Source: Akkermansiaceae bacterium (GTDB lineage: Bacteria > Verrucomicrobiota > Verrucomicrobiia > Verrucomicrobiales > Akkermansiaceae). From it: 57,349 bases of DNA. The first letter of the stretch is position 1. Every line of letters begins with the position of its first letter. Under the pieces are notes generated by a model. The model saw nothing but the letters and a program-made list of their open reading frames with translations. It was not told where the DNA came from and did not search any database. The position numbers were made by a program, and so were the translations under genes. This document shows, one piece after another, positions 32,469-41,430 of this stretch. Where the stretch lies: assembly GCA_903934285.1 (NCBI GenBank), contig CAIZNN010000052.1, positions 1 to 57,349 of the forward strand, given 5' to 3'.

Positions 32469-32606
32469 GCAGCCTGCGCCCCTCTGGGATGCCGCAGGCA
32501 AGGCAGGCGCCGGGAGGATCAAGTTTCTGCGAAACCCGGAACCGGCTTCTGCGGGGCAATCCGGCAGCCATAGCTGGCGGGGGCGCGGAGCCCCCCCCCC
32601 GGCATT
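32469..32606. other. Intergenic region with poly-C run
   Basis: No gene is visible. A run of 10 C (32591-32600) lies just past the end of the LamG-domain gene. Confidence 0.4.
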
Positions 32607-34202
32607 CTAGCGGCGGGCCCGGAAAAACAGGCTGGCTGGGCGCGGGCTCGGCAGGGTGTAGGGGCTGGTGACAGTCAAATCCTCCCACGTCGCCAAATCA
32701 GCCGATTGGGAGAGCACCCCGGTATAGGTGACGACCATGTCCAGACCACTGCGGGCAATGCTGACCGCAGGCGGGTTTTGCTGCAGATACTCCACCGCGC
32801 CGTCGGCTAACACCTGTGTGCTGTATGCTCCGACTACGGGACTGGCGGCCAGATTGAAGTGGCTGAGGACCTGGGCCGGAGTGAGGGCCGTGGGGTAGAG
32901 GGCAATTTCGTCCACCCGACCGGCATACGGGCCCGAACCATTGTCATAGGCGCCGACTGCGAAAATGGCGGCGGTGGAGGCGTTGTAGGTTCCGGTGCCC
33001 CCCGGGGTGCTGCCATCATTGGCGAGGGCTCCATTCACATAGAGCGTGGCGCTGCTGCCGTTCCAGACGGCCACCACGTGTGACCACGCATCGAGAGTGG
33101 CCGTGCCGCCCGTTAGGCTCCAGCCCAGATCGCCGCCAGTGCCGTTATACATGCGGAGATTCCATCCGGTCGCCGCGGCGCGCTGGAAAAACGCCCAGCC
33201 GGAACGATTGCCATCGCTGACCCGGTTGAACAACGGACAATCGTCGCCATCGGAGGCCGTGGGCCGCGCCCAGAACTCGACGGTGAATGGGCTGCCGGAG
33301 GGCGGATTGAGTTCTGAGCGGAATGGCACCGTGGTGCGCTGGCCGCCGGCGTAGCTGGTCGAGTAGTCGCCATATGCGGCCACGGCTCCCGGCTGCTCCA
33401 GGACGACTCCGCCAGTATTGGTGCCATCGCCCGCAGTGCCGAGGCTTCCGGTGTTGTAGGAAGTGGTGATCAATCCGACCTCGTCGAAGTTGATGGTATC
33501 GAGCGAGAGATCGTCCTCGGTGCCTGCCATGCGTTTGATGACGAGAAAGAGCGTTTCGTTAGTTGCCTGTGCGGCTGTCATGCCGGTGGTGACGGTGACG
33601 TTCAGTCCATTGGTAAAGGTTTCCGAGCCGGAGGCCAGCACGGGGCCGGATGGCGAGCCTTTCGCCACGCGCCATTGGACCACGTGACTGAGGGTGTCCA
33701 CATAGTCGAAATAATCATCCAGCACGAACGAATTGATCAAGATCCCGCAGTTGGCCGCGCTGGAGCTAAAGGTGACATAGTACTCGAATCCGACCGGCAT
33801 GGTCTTTGCCGGATCGACAGAGGTGTCGCCGATGGCTTGACCGGTCCTGAAGTTCCACGACCAGAGGAAACACCCGCCCGGCCATTCGGCATCGCTGCCG
33901 TAATATTGGGGAAACTCGCCGGCCCTTTCGGTGGAATACCCGACTTTGATATTCGGCGTCCAGCCGTTGCCCATCTCATAGAGGTTTTGATACGTTCCGG
34001 TCGCGGCGAGCATGGAGGCCGCCGAGGCATTGTCGCCATAATCCTGAGGCATGGAAGTATAGACCTCCACCTTGGGCGATGTGTCAAAGGTGAGGATGGT
34101 GGCGCTGGCCGTTGGAATCAACGCCGGCAAAGGTGCCAAGCCAAATAGAACAGCGGTCGCCAACAGCAGGCGGGATTGGGTTATCGTGCGGGGAGTTTTC
34201 AT
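32607..34202 (-). CDS. Secreted LamG-domain protein
   Basis: This 531-residue protein has a signal peptide (MKTPRTITQSRLLLATAVLFG..., ending near SASA). ATG 34202 is chosen because the signal peptide starts there. The first part (about 35-230) is an all-beta region of unknown family; residues about 245-445 form a LamG/concanavalin-like domain (FTVEFWARPTASDGDD, DAWSHVVAVWNGSSATLYVNG, YAGRVDEIALYPTALTPAQVLSHF). The end has a module seen in other verrucomicrobial secreted proteins (VTYTGVLSQSADLATWE, ending FFRARR). No PEP-CTERM tail is present. Carbohydrate or surface binding is inferred. Confidence 0.78.
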   Translation of the reverse strand: MKTPRTITQSRLLLATAVLFGLAPLPALIPTASATILTFDTSPKVEVYTSMPQDYGDNASAASMLAATGTYQNLYEMGNGWTPNIKVGYSTERAGEFPQYYGSDAEWPGGCFLWSWNFRTGQAIGDTSVDPAKTMPVGFEYYVTFSSSAANCGILINSFVLDDYFDYVDTLSHVVQWRVAKGSPSGPVLASGSETFTNGLNVTVTTGMTAAQATNETLFLVIKRMAGTEDDLSLDTINFDEVGLITTSYNTGSLGTAGDGTNTGGVVLEQPGAVAAYGDYSTSYAGGQRTTVPFRSELNPPSGSPFTVEFWARPTASDGDDCPLFNRVSDGNRSGWAFFQRAAATGWNLRMYNGTGGDLGWSLTGGTATLDAWSHVVAVWNGSSATLYVNGALANDGSTPGGTGTYNASTAAIFAVGAYDNGSGPYAGRVDEIALYPTALTPAQVLSHFNLAASPVVGAYSTQVLADGAVEYLQQNPPAVSIARSGLDMVVTYTGVLSQSADLATWEDLTVTSPYTLPSPRPASLFFRARR

Positions 34203-34508
34203 ATTGTATTCAGGGTTTGGGGTATGTGAGAGCGGTAACAGGGGGGGGGAACTGGGATCTTCGCTACGCTGCGCCAGCCCAGAGGAGTTGCAACGCCGTA
34301 AAAAACCACGGTGGCTGAGCCGGACCCGGCGTCGGTCGGGTGGGTTCATGGCACAGAACTGGAGTTGGCGTCAAATTCACGGGCAAGTTCTGGCGCGAGG
34401 CTATCCCCCAGCCCCGCTTTGTCAAGGGACATTCTTGGGGGCGGGCGGTTTTTTTTCACAGCCAGCGATCTGCTGCCGGGGGCGGCGGGCATGACCCATG
34501 AGCATCCC
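34203..34508. other. Promoter region of LamG gene
   Basis: No gene is visible. It contains a run of nine G (34241-34249) and the promoter at 34398-34425, which would give the LamG gene a leader of about 190 bases. The last stretch is the 3' end region of the sugar porter gene. Confidence 0.45.
34398..34425 (-). promoter_or_regulatory. Promoter of LamG gene
   Basis: On the minus strand TTGACA (34425-34420), a 16-base spacer and TAGCCT (34403-34398). The word TTG(A/G)CAAAGCGGGG in this promoter also occurs in the promoter before the URO-D operon (39390-39417). Confidence 0.5.
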
Positions 34509-36011
34509 TCAATCCGCCAGTTCTTTTTCAATTTGTTCGAGGGATTTGCCCTTGGTTTCAGGCAGGCGGAACCAAAGGACGAGGAAGCCGGCGGCGCAAA
34601 TGGCGGCGTAGATCCAGAAGGTGACCGACACCCCGAGCAGGGTTTTGAGGATTGGGAAGGTATAAGTCAGGATGAAGCAGGCGATCCACAGGCAGCCGAC
34701 AGCGATGGACATGGCGGTGCCGCGGATGCGGTTGGGGAAGATTTCGGCGATGAGCACCCACACCACCGGCGCGAGCGACATCGAATAGGTGCCGATGGCC
34801 GCCAACACCAGCGCGAGGAACAACAACGGCGGCACCGCCGCGCCGCTGCCCTTGAGATGAAAACAATAGCCAAGCGCCACGTAGACCACGGCCAACCCCG
34901 CGGCCCCGAACAGCATCAGCGGCCGGCGACCCAGGCGATCAACCGTGAACAGCGCCACAAACACGAACACCAGATTCACCACCCCGGTGGCCACGATGCC
35001 CGTCAGCGCATCATTCATGTTGAACCCGGCCTGGCTGAAGATCTCAGTGGCATAGTTGAAAATCACATTGATGCCACACCACTGCTGGAAAACCGCCAGG
35101 AACACGCCCAGGCCTAACACCACCAGCACGCGTCGTTCGATGAGTTCATGGAACCGCACGTGCTTATCCTCGTTAAGCAGTGTGCCCTTGATCTCGGCCA
35201 TCGCGGCGCTGGCGTAGCGCTCCCCGCCGATGCGCTCCAGCGTGCGCCGCGCGCGCTCGTCGGCCCCCACCTTACACAGCCAGCGCGGGCTTTCCGGCAC
35301 CATCAGCGAGGTGACGAAAAACACCAGCGCCGGCACCCCGCAGGCGGCAAACATCCAGCGCCAGCCGTGCAGCACATTCCATGTCTGGGCAAACGCCTCG
35401 GGCGTGATGGCCTCCGGCACCGGTCGCGCGATCATCCAGTTGACCAACTGCGCGGCGAGGATCCCGATGACAATGGTGAGTTGGTTGACCGCTACTAACA
35501 ACCCGCGGCGGCCCGCCGGGGCGATTTCCGCGATATACATCGGCGAGATGTTGGATGCCAGCCCGATGCTCACCCCGCCAAGAATGCGCCACAGGACGAA
35601 GGCCTGAAAAGACCCGGCCAGGGCGATGCCGAGCGAGGACAGCACGAAATTGGCCGCCGCGGCGATGAGGATCGGCTTGCGGCCGAAGCGGTCGCTCAGC
35701 GCGCCGGACACCACCGCCCCGCCGAGGCAGCCGAGCAAGGCGCAGCTTTGCGCCCAGCCGACCGGCGACACGGCATTGGCCACCAGTTTCTGCCAGAACG
35801 TGGCATCAGGCGCGACAGTCGCCGCGGTATCGGACAGCTGGAAACACGCTTCGTAAAACTTTGCCGCGCCGCCGATGACCACCCAATCGTAGCCGAAGAG
35901 CAAGCCACCGAGTGCGGCAACAAGGGCGATGACCCACACATAGGATGTGTGGATGGGTTCATCGAGGCCCGGGGTGTGCGGGGCGCCGCCGCCGCTAATA
36001 ATAATCGCCAT
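34509..36011 (-). CDS. MFS sugar porter (XylE/GalP-like)
   Basis: This 500-residue protein has twelve hydrophobic segments and sugar-porter signatures: GGLLFGYDWVVIGGA, SDRFGRKPIL, PESPRWLCKVG, DRLGRRPLML, and PETKGKSLEQIEKELAD at the C-terminus. Sugar porters move hexoses or pentoses with protons. The ATG at 36011 is chosen because the first helix begins soon after it. It lies 40 bases downstream of a URO-D-like gene and is the last gene of the operon beginning at 39361, so it probably imports the same class of sugar as the RhaT-like protein. Confidence 0.88.
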   Translation of the reverse strand: MAIIISGGGAPHTPGLDEPIHTSYVWVIALVAALGGLLFGYDWVVIGGAAKFYEACFQLSDTAATVAPDATFWQKLVANAVSPVGWAQSCALLGCLGGAVVSGALSDRFGRKPILIAAAANFVLSSLGIALAGSFQAFVLWRILGGVSIGLASNISPMYIAEIAPAGRRGLLVAVNQLTIVIGILAAQLVNWMIARPVPEAITPEAFAQTWNVLHGWRWMFAACGVPALVFFVTSLMVPESPRWLCKVGADERARRTLERIGGERYASAAMAEIKGTLLNEDKHVRFHELIERRVLVVLGLGVFLAVFQQWCGINVIFNYATEIFSQAGFNMNDALTGIVATGVVNLVFVFVALFTVDRLGRRPLMLFGAAGLAVVYVALGYCFHLKGSGAAVPPLLFLALVLAAIGTYSMSLAPVVWVLIAEIFPNRIRGTAMSIAVGCLWIACFILTYTFPILKTLLGVSVTFWIYAAICAAGFLVLWFRLPETKGKSLEQIEKELAD

Positions 36012-36051
36012 GAGTGTGGGTGGGTGCGTTAGAAAATCAGTCTTCGCAAAT

Positions 36052-37119
36052 TCAGCCCCGGGCCTGGCGTGCGGCTTGAATGAATGCCTCGACATTGTCC
36101 CATGGCACAGCCGGGTCCAAGATATGGGCCGGTGCCAGCAGCAGGCCTCCATCTGTTCCAAGCATGGCAGAGGTGTCACGTACGGCCTGCCTGACATCTT
36201 CCGGGGTTCCGTGCGGCATGACCGATTGCACGCCGATCCCGCCCCAGAACGAGAGCCGCTCGCCGTATTGCGCCTTGATGCGGCGCAGATCATTGCATTC
36301 CGGCTGCAGCGGATTGAGCACTTCAATGCCGGCAGCAATCAGATCGTCAATCACCTCCTCGACCCGCCCGCAACAATGCATGAAAATTATCACCTCCGGA
36401 TTCACCGCCTTGGCGGCGGCCACGATTTGTTTCACCCCGGGTTGAATAAACTCCCGGTAGATCTCCGCTGACATCATGCGGCCGCGTTGCGTCACGATAT
36501 CATCCCCCAGGCGGATGATATCCACACCGGCTTGCGCGAATTGGCGCGCCTGGCGGACTCGTATATCCACGATCCGCCCGCAAATGGCGTGGGCGATTTC
36601 GGGCTCCAAATAAAAATCCGTCAGAAACGTCTGCATGCCGCGCATCAGCCAGGCGGTTTCAAAGATGGTCTGGTAGAGTTCGCCACAGACCGCATAGCCA
36701 CGCTCTTGGTATGCCTTCACCTTGGCCGCCACTTCTTCGTAGCGGTATGCCTCGCCGAGGTCCGGCCAGGCATAGGCATCTATCTGAGCGGCGTGTTCCA
36801 TCTGTTCAAGCGGATGATACTTGTAGTCAGGCATCTCGTAGAGCGTGGGAACCGCCCCCACCCCCCACTCGTCGAAACTAACATTTGGCTCGAGCTCCGG
36901 GAAATATCCGGCAAAGTCCGTCTTGAGCCGGGTTGGCCCGGGCAGCACGAAGCGGGTGTCGAAATCGAAGTATTCTTCCGGCGGCAGATCCGACCCGGTT
37001 TTTTCGCGGAAGGTTTTCATCAGCAAGGGGGTGAATGCGCCCCAACTGATTTCGAAAGGAATGCGGTCCGGAATGCCGTTTCTGCGCAGTGTCATGAGTA
37101 CCCGTTGCCGTGAATTCAT
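36052..37119 (-). CDS. URO-D-fold (MtaA-like) protein, third gene of sugar operon
   Basis: This 355-residue protein is of the URO-D superfamily. It begins SRQRVLMTLRRNGIPDRIPF, which resembles MtaA/CmuA-like proteins rather than HemE, and has MHCCGRVEEV with H248 and C250 as the likely zinc ligands. LLLAPAHILDPAVPWDNVEAFI closes the barrel. It is separated by 15 bases from the RhaT-like gene upstream and 40 from the sugar porter downstream. Its sequence differs considerably from the other two URO-D proteins in the window, so the three are not recent copies. Confidence 0.8.
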   Translation of the reverse strand: MNSRQRVLMTLRRNGIPDRIPFEISWGAFTPLLMKTFREKTGSDLPPEEYFDFDTRFVLPGPTRLKTDFAGYFPELEPNVSFDEWGVGAVPTLYEMPDYKYHPLEQMEHAAQIDAYAWPDLGEAYRYEEVAAKVKAYQERGYAVCGELYQTIFETAWLMRGMQTFLTDFYLEPEIAHAICGRIVDIRVRQARQFAQAGVDIIRLGDDIVTQRGRMMSAEIYREFIQPGVKQIVAAAKAVNPEVIIFMHCCGRVEEVIDDLIAAGIEVLNPLQPECNDLRRIKAQYGERLSFWGGIGVQSVMPHGTPEDVRQAVRDTSAMLGTDGGLLLAPAHILDPAVPWDNVEAFIQAARQARG

Positions 37120-37134
37120 AGGTTTGGTTCCTCG

Positions 37135-38214
37135 TTATTTCGTGGCCAGGGCATTGCCCAAGCCGGTAATCACCGTCGACACAATCAAAACAAAAATCGC
37201 CAGCAGCACCCATCGCATGGTGCGGCGGCTGGCGCCTTTCCACTCCATGGCCAACAGGCCGCACAGCGTGCTGAAAACAATCACAAAGGCGAGGTGAATC
37301 GACCAGCTCGAAAAGTCATACGGCCCCATCTTGGTCGTGCCCATGCCGTAGAAAAAGAAACCCGTGTACCAGATCACACCCGCCACCATCGCCAGCAGGT
37401 AATTGGCCGTGAGCACCGAACGGATTTGGTCAGGGCTCGACCCGGCCAGGCTCGGGATCCCGACGTAGTCGCACAGCGAATGGTTGCGCCAATTCAAAAT
37501 CAGACACCATATGCAATTCACCGTAAAGCCGCCAGCCATGACGACGATGAACACCGGCGCGTTTTTGAAGATGTCGGGCGCCCCCAGGTCCCGCGCCACT
37601 GCGGCGATGGGCTGTCCCCACTTGATGCCATAAGCAAATCCCGCGCTCATGATGCCGGAGAATGTCGCGACGATGAACCCCTTGACCAGCGAGAACTCCG
37701 AGATCGCGACGCTCTTTTCCGCGGCGGTCATTTCCCGTTCCTTGCAGATGCCCGCATAACCGCAGAAGCCGATGCCTAGCAGACACACCGCCACGCCGGC
37801 CAGCACCATCCCGCCCGCTCCGGTGGTAAGCAGACGCGCGAAATCCCCCTGCACCAGCGGCGGGATCAGGGTGCCAAAGGCCGCGCAGTAGCCAAGCGCC
37901 ACGGCCATCCCCAGCGACATGCCGAGGTAGCGCATGGTCAAGCCGAACGTCAGGCTGCCGAAGCCCCACATCATGCCGAACAGATAGGCGAGCACCAGGC
38001 TCCCGCCGGGACTCTGGTGGAGAACCCGCAACGGCTGCGTCCCGGCCAAAACCGCCACCACCCACGGTGTGACCACCCACGCCGCCAGCCCCTGCACCAG
38101 CCAGCCGGTCTCCCAGCGCCAGTGCCGGAGTTTGCGCAACGGCGCGTAGAAACTGCCATGCGCCACGCCGCCGATGGCATGCAGGATAACCCCAAGTAAC
38201 GGATTTGCTATCAT
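37135..38214 (-). CDS. RhaT-type L-rhamnose/H+ symporter-like permease (copy 2)
   Basis: This 359-residue membrane protein is a paralogue of the one at 19131-20186, with about ten hydrophobic helices. Family blocks are IANPLLGVILHAIGGVAHGSF, LGYCAAFGTLIPPLVQG, EFSLVKGFIVATFSGIMSAG, and FFFYGMGTTKMGPYDFSSWSIH. It lies between two URO-D-fold genes with gaps of only 10 and 15 bases, so it is translated from one operon mRNA with them. The substrate is probably a 6-deoxyhexose or related sugar. Confidence 0.87.
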   Translation of the reverse strand: MIANPLLGVILHAIGGVAHGSFYAPLRKLRHWRWETGWLVQGLAAWVVTPWVVAVLAGTQPLRVLHQSPGGSLVLAYLFGMMWGFGSLTFGLTMRYLGMSLGMAVALGYCAAFGTLIPPLVQGDFARLLTTGAGGMVLAGVAVCLLGIGFCGYAGICKEREMTAAEKSVAISEFSLVKGFIVATFSGIMSAGFAYGIKWGQPIAAVARDLGAPDIFKNAPVFIVVMAGGFTVNCIWCLILNWRNHSLCDYVGIPSLAGSSPDQIRSVLTANYLLAMVAGVIWYTGFFFYGMGTTKMGPYDFSSWSIHLAFVIVFSTLCGLLAMEWKGASRRTMRWVLLAIFVLIVSTVITGLGNALATK

Positions 38215-38224
38215 GCGCGTGCTC

Positions 38225-39361
38225 TTAAAACAACTTCGACATATTCACGCCGCCGGGTTCCTCGACCGCGTTCGTGCCTGCCAGGAGCTGGTCATCGATG
38301 ACTTCGCACAGGCTCCCGGCGGTGCGATACAGTGCCAGCACGTTGTCAAGCGGCGACCCGACTTGAATCGCATGGGTCGGGCCGAGAAACAACCCGCCCT
38401 TGGGAAACAAGGCCAGGCGGCGCCGGACCTCGGCCGCCACCTCCGCAGGTGAGCCGAACGCCAGAGTACTCTGGACACAGACACTGCCGCAAAAGGTCAG
38501 GCGGTCCCCGAAGCGGCGCTGCAACTCCGCAATATCCATTTCCGGCACCGCCGGCTGCACCACGTCGTAAACATCGAGCCCAAGCTCGATGAGGCGCGGC
38601 AGAAACGCGATGACGCAACCGCACATGTGCATCATGGTGCGCGCGCCATATGAATGCACCATGTCGAAGTACAGTTTGAATTTGGGCGCGAAGTGGCGTT
38701 CGAAAATCTCGTGGCTGATCACCTGCGACTTCTGGGTGCCGAGGTCTTCGCCGATATGCGCGAAGTCAACCAAGCCGCCCCCGGCCTCCAACACCAAGCG
38801 GTGCATTTCATAGTAAAAGCGGAAGCGCGCCTCCATGATTTCCAGATAGACCGGATCATCGGTGATCAAGTCGACTAACACCTGCTCGGTGCCGCGTGCC
38901 CGTGCGATGCTGTTGATGAAATCCATGTCGCCGGCCGTGCCGAAGCAAATCGCCACGCCTTGCTGCCTGAGTTGTTCGCACTGCGCCCGGATCGTTGTGT
39001 AGTCAAACCATCCGGCAGTGGGAAAATGAGAACGGTCAAGATCTTCCAGACACTCGATGCCGGCAAACGGCTGGTAGCTTGACTCCAGATACTGGCCGCC
39101 TTGGAACTTGGCGTACTGGTAACGTTCGCCCCAGTACCCTTCGACGCTGCCGTCGGCAAACTGCCGCAACTCGGGACCGATATACACCGGCTCGACATAG
39201 CGGAAATCATCGCCGACTACCCGCAGCAACTGCTCCAGGTGAGTCAGGCCGAAATGGTCCATCAGCATCCGGTTGACTTCCGGCGTCGCCTCATGCTTGA
39301 CCGGTATCCGGTCATAGCCGGTCCGGTTGAAGGCCGAAATAACTCGCTCTCTCGATGTCAT
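38225..39361 (-). CDS. URO-D-fold (MtaA-like) protein, first gene of sugar operon
   Basis: This 378-residue protein begins MTSRERVISAFNRTGYDRIPV; ATG 39361 is chosen, with ATG 39367 two codons upstream as an alternative. It carries the H-x-C-G motif (H245, C247 in TMMHMCGCVIAF) and downstream FCGSVCVQSTLAFGSPAEV and GGLFLGPTHAIQVGSP, as in methyltransferase-like URO-D proteins. It lacks the HemE N-terminal block. It opens the operon that continues with RhaT, a second URO-D and an MFS sugar porter; a promoter lies about 30 bases upstream. Confidence 0.8.
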   Translation of the reverse strand: MTSRERVISAFNRTGYDRIPVKHEATPEVNRMLMDHFGLTHLEQLLRVVGDDFRYVEPVYIGPELRQFADGSVEGYWGERYQYAKFQGGQYLESSYQPFAGIECLEDLDRSHFPTAGWFDYTTIRAQCEQLRQQGVAICFGTAGDMDFINSIARARGTEQVLVDLITDDPVYLEIMEARFRFYYEMHRLVLEAGGGLVDFAHIGEDLGTQKSQVISHEIFERHFAPKFKLYFDMVHSYGARTMMHMCGCVIAFLPRLIELGLDVYDVVQPAVPEMDIAELQRRFGDRLTFCGSVCVQSTLAFGSPAEVAAEVRRRLALFPKGGLFLGPTHAIQVGSPLDNVLALYRTAGSLCEVIDDQLLAGTNAVEEPGGVNMSKLF

Positions 39362-39389
39362 GGGCATAATGGAAAAGTCGCTCAACGCG

Positions 39390-39417
39390 ACAGTAATTTG
39401 CCACCCCGCTTTGCCAA
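39390..39417 (-). promoter_or_regulatory. Promoter of URO-D/RhaT/URO-D/MFS operon
   Basis: On the minus strand TTGGCA (39417-39412), a 16-base spacer and TACTGT (39395-39390). The start codon at 39361 would have a leader of roughly 20-25 bases. Confidence 0.45.
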
Positions 39418-39560
39418 GGAATTTCGTTGGGAAAGTTCGGGCGGCAGCCGCCGGTCGCGGCGAATGGCCATTATTGGGGGGGCTGGGCCAGTGAAAGTGG
39501 CGGCGTCTGCGCCGGGTTCCAACTGTCCGGCGCGCTCCCGCCCCCGCCAACCGCCCCCCA

Positions 39561-40016
39561 TCACCGCGCGTACTCAGCCCAGGACGAAGTGGTCTCCCAC
39601 ACCCGGACGCGCCTGAGACGCACCCCGGATGCCAGGCGGTAGCGGCAATCGCCGCACTGGCCATAGGCGGCAAGCGCTTGCTGCGCGTGATCAAAAATCG
39701 TCCTGGCCATCAGTTCGGTGGTCGGATCCTGGTTGTCAAAGCCGATGACCCGCTCGCCATAGCGCGCCTTGAACTCCGGATAGGCCGGGTCCGCCGTGTT
39801 CATGCACAGGGAATGGTCAAACCCGTCCAGCCACTCGCCCACCGCATCCTTGATGATCTTGAAATCACACACCATCTGGTTCTCATCAAGCTCGTCGGCT
39901 TCCAGCACAAACTCCACCTTGCGGGTGTGCCCGTGCGGAAACCGGCACTTGTCCGGATGCTTGGTGAGCATGTGGCCGTTCTCAATTTCGATGGCTTTGC
40001 AAATGCGATAGGACAT
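39561..40016 (-). CDS. queD: 6-carboxy-5,6,7,8-tetrahydropterin synthase
   Basis: This 151-residue enzyme makes 6-carboxytetrahydropterin from dihydroneopterin triphosphate, the first committed step of queuosine synthesis after GTP cyclohydrolase. Zinc ligands are His in ENGHML and FPHGHTR; the active-site Cys is in PDKCRFPHGH. DFDHSLCMN-like block appears as DGFDHSLCMN, and PTTELMARTIFDH follows. It ends the queF-queC-queE-queD operon, 24 bases after queE. Confidence 0.93.
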   Translation of the reverse strand: MSYRICKAIEIENGHMLTKHPDKCRFPHGHTRKVEFVLEADELDENQMVCDFKIIKDAVGEWLDGFDHSLCMNTADPAYPEFKARYGERVIGFDNQDPTTELMARTIFDHAQQALAAYGQCGDCRYRLASGVRLRRVRVWETTSSWAEYAR

Positions 40017-40040
40017 GGCCGGTTGTTGTTGTTAGATGAT

Positions 40041-40736
40041 TCAGGTGCCTCTGGTGTTGCCGAACAGCGCGATGTGCAGCCGCTGGCAATAACGATAACC
40101 ATGCTCCTTGCAGGCGGCCACCACAAACTCCTGCCGCGCCGCCAGCGCCTCGGTCGTCACCCCCTCCGGCATCAACCAGACATGCGCCGCGGGCACCTGG
40201 CACTCCACGGCGGCGAGCACTTGTTGGATTTCGTCGAGGTCGGACGCGGCGGACACCACGAATTTTAATTGATAGGGATAGGCCTCCAGCCATGCGCGGA
40301 GACATGCGGGCCGCAGCCGGGTTTGCTCATGGCGCGCCACCCAGGCCGCGCCGGCGCGCGCCGGCGCCGGCGCCGAGTTGGCCAGCTTCGGGCTGAGCGA
40401 CACCAGATCGCAGCAAATCCCGGCCGGGGCGACGGTGCCTGCCGTCTCGATGGTCACATGCATCCCGCTCTGCGCGAGGCCGCGGGCCAAGGCGTGGATG
40501 CCGCGGGCGACGAGCGGCTCGCCGCCGGTTAGAACCGCATGCTTGCAGCCGAAGCGCAACACCCGCGCCAGAATTTCCTCGACGGGCAGCTCCTCCCCTG
40601 CCGGCTGCCAGGAGGCGTAGGGTGTGTCACACCAGGAGCAACGCAGGTTGCAACCACTGGTGCGCACGAACACCGAGGGCATGCCGGTCAGCTCGCCCTC
40701 GCCTTGAATCGAATGGAAAATCTCGGCTATCAGCAT
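40041..40736 (-). CDS. queE: 7-carboxy-7-deazaguanine synthase
   Basis: This 231-residue radical SAM enzyme contracts 6-carboxytetrahydropterin to 7-carboxy-7-deazaguanine. The [4Fe-4S]/SAM motif is CNLRCSWC with the W adjacent to the third Cys, as in QueE. The N-terminus IAEIFHSIQGEGELTGMPSVF and LTGGEPLV are family blocks. ATG 40736 is chosen over the longer open frame because the family begins with this strand; it lies four bases after the queC stop. Confidence 0.93.
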   Translation of the reverse strand: MLIAEIFHSIQGEGELTGMPSVFVRTSGCNLRCSWCDTPYASWQPAGEELPVEEILARVLRFGCKHAVLTGGEPLVARGIHALARGLAQSGMHVTIETAGTVAPAGICCDLVSLSPKLANSAPAPARAGAAWVARHEQTRLRPACLRAWLEAYPYQLKFVVSAASDLDEIQQVLAAVECQVPAAHVWLMPEGVTTEALAARQEFVVAACKEHGYRYCQRLHIALFGNTRGT

Positions 40737-40740
40737 CACG

Positions 40741-41430
40741 TTAGGCCCTCGGTGGCCCCGCTGGCAGCGGGGGGGTTTGCTCATAGGCGGTCGGATCTAG
40801 CAAGTCCGCCAGCACGAACGCCTCACGCCGTTCCACGCAAGTCCCGCAAACCCCGCAGTGGAGCCGTCCGCCTTTGTAACACGACCAGGTCTGCGCATAA
40901 TCAATGCCCAACTCCGCACCGCGCCGCGCGATGCCCGCCTTGTCCATCGCGATGAACGGCCGCAGCAGTTGGATGTGGGCATAGGTCCCCTCGCCCATCG
41001 CCTCGCCCATCGCCCGCATGAACGCCTCCCGGCAATCCGGATAGATCGCATGGTCCCCGGCGTGCGCCGCAATCACCAGGCCCTCCGCGCCGATGCTTTC
41101 GGCATAGCCGGCGGCAATGGCCAGCAGGATCCCGTTGCGGAATGGCACCACGGTTTGTTTCATGGTCGCCTCGGCATAATGCCCGTCGGGAATGTCCCCG
41201 CCGGAGCGCAGCAAGGCCGATGTGAAAAGCTCATTGATGAAATCCAGCGCCACCACTTGCTGCGGCACCCCAGCCCGCGCCGCATGCAGGCGGGCACAAC
41301 CAAGCTCGCTGGCATTGTGCTTGGCGCCGTAATCAAACGACAGCGCGGCGACCACCTGCTGCCGGCGCAGGGCATCATACAACACCGTCACCGAATCCAT
41401 CCCGCCGCTCAACAGCACGCAGACTTTCAT
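40741..41430 (-). CDS. queC: 7-cyano-7-deazaguanine synthase
   Basis: This 229-residue enzyme converts 7-carboxy-7-deazaguanine to preQ0 using ATP and ammonia. It has the ATP-pyrophosphatase loop LLSGGMDSVT, FDYGAKHNASEL, and a C-terminal zinc site GGRLHCGVCGTCVERR with Cys ligands. ATG 41430 is the true start: it overlaps the queF stop by ATGA, indicating translational coupling. Confidence 0.94.
   Translation of the reverse strand: MKVCVLLSGGMDSVTVLYDALRRQQVVAALSFDYGAKHNASELGCARLHAARAGVPQQVVALDFINELFTSALLRSGGDIPDGHYAEATMKQTVVPFRNGILLAIAAGYAESIGAEGLVIAAHAGDHAIYPDCREAFMRAMGEAMGEGTYAHIQLLRPFIAMDKAGIARRGAELGIDYAQTWSCYKGGRLHCGVCGTCVERREAFVLADLLDPTAYEQTPPLPAGPPRA

Noticed and set aside
38225-39361. 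True uroporphyrinogen decarboxylase (hemE)
   Set aside because: The N-terminal active-site block of HemE is absent and the H-x-C-G motif of methyltransferase-like members is present; gene context is sugar transport.
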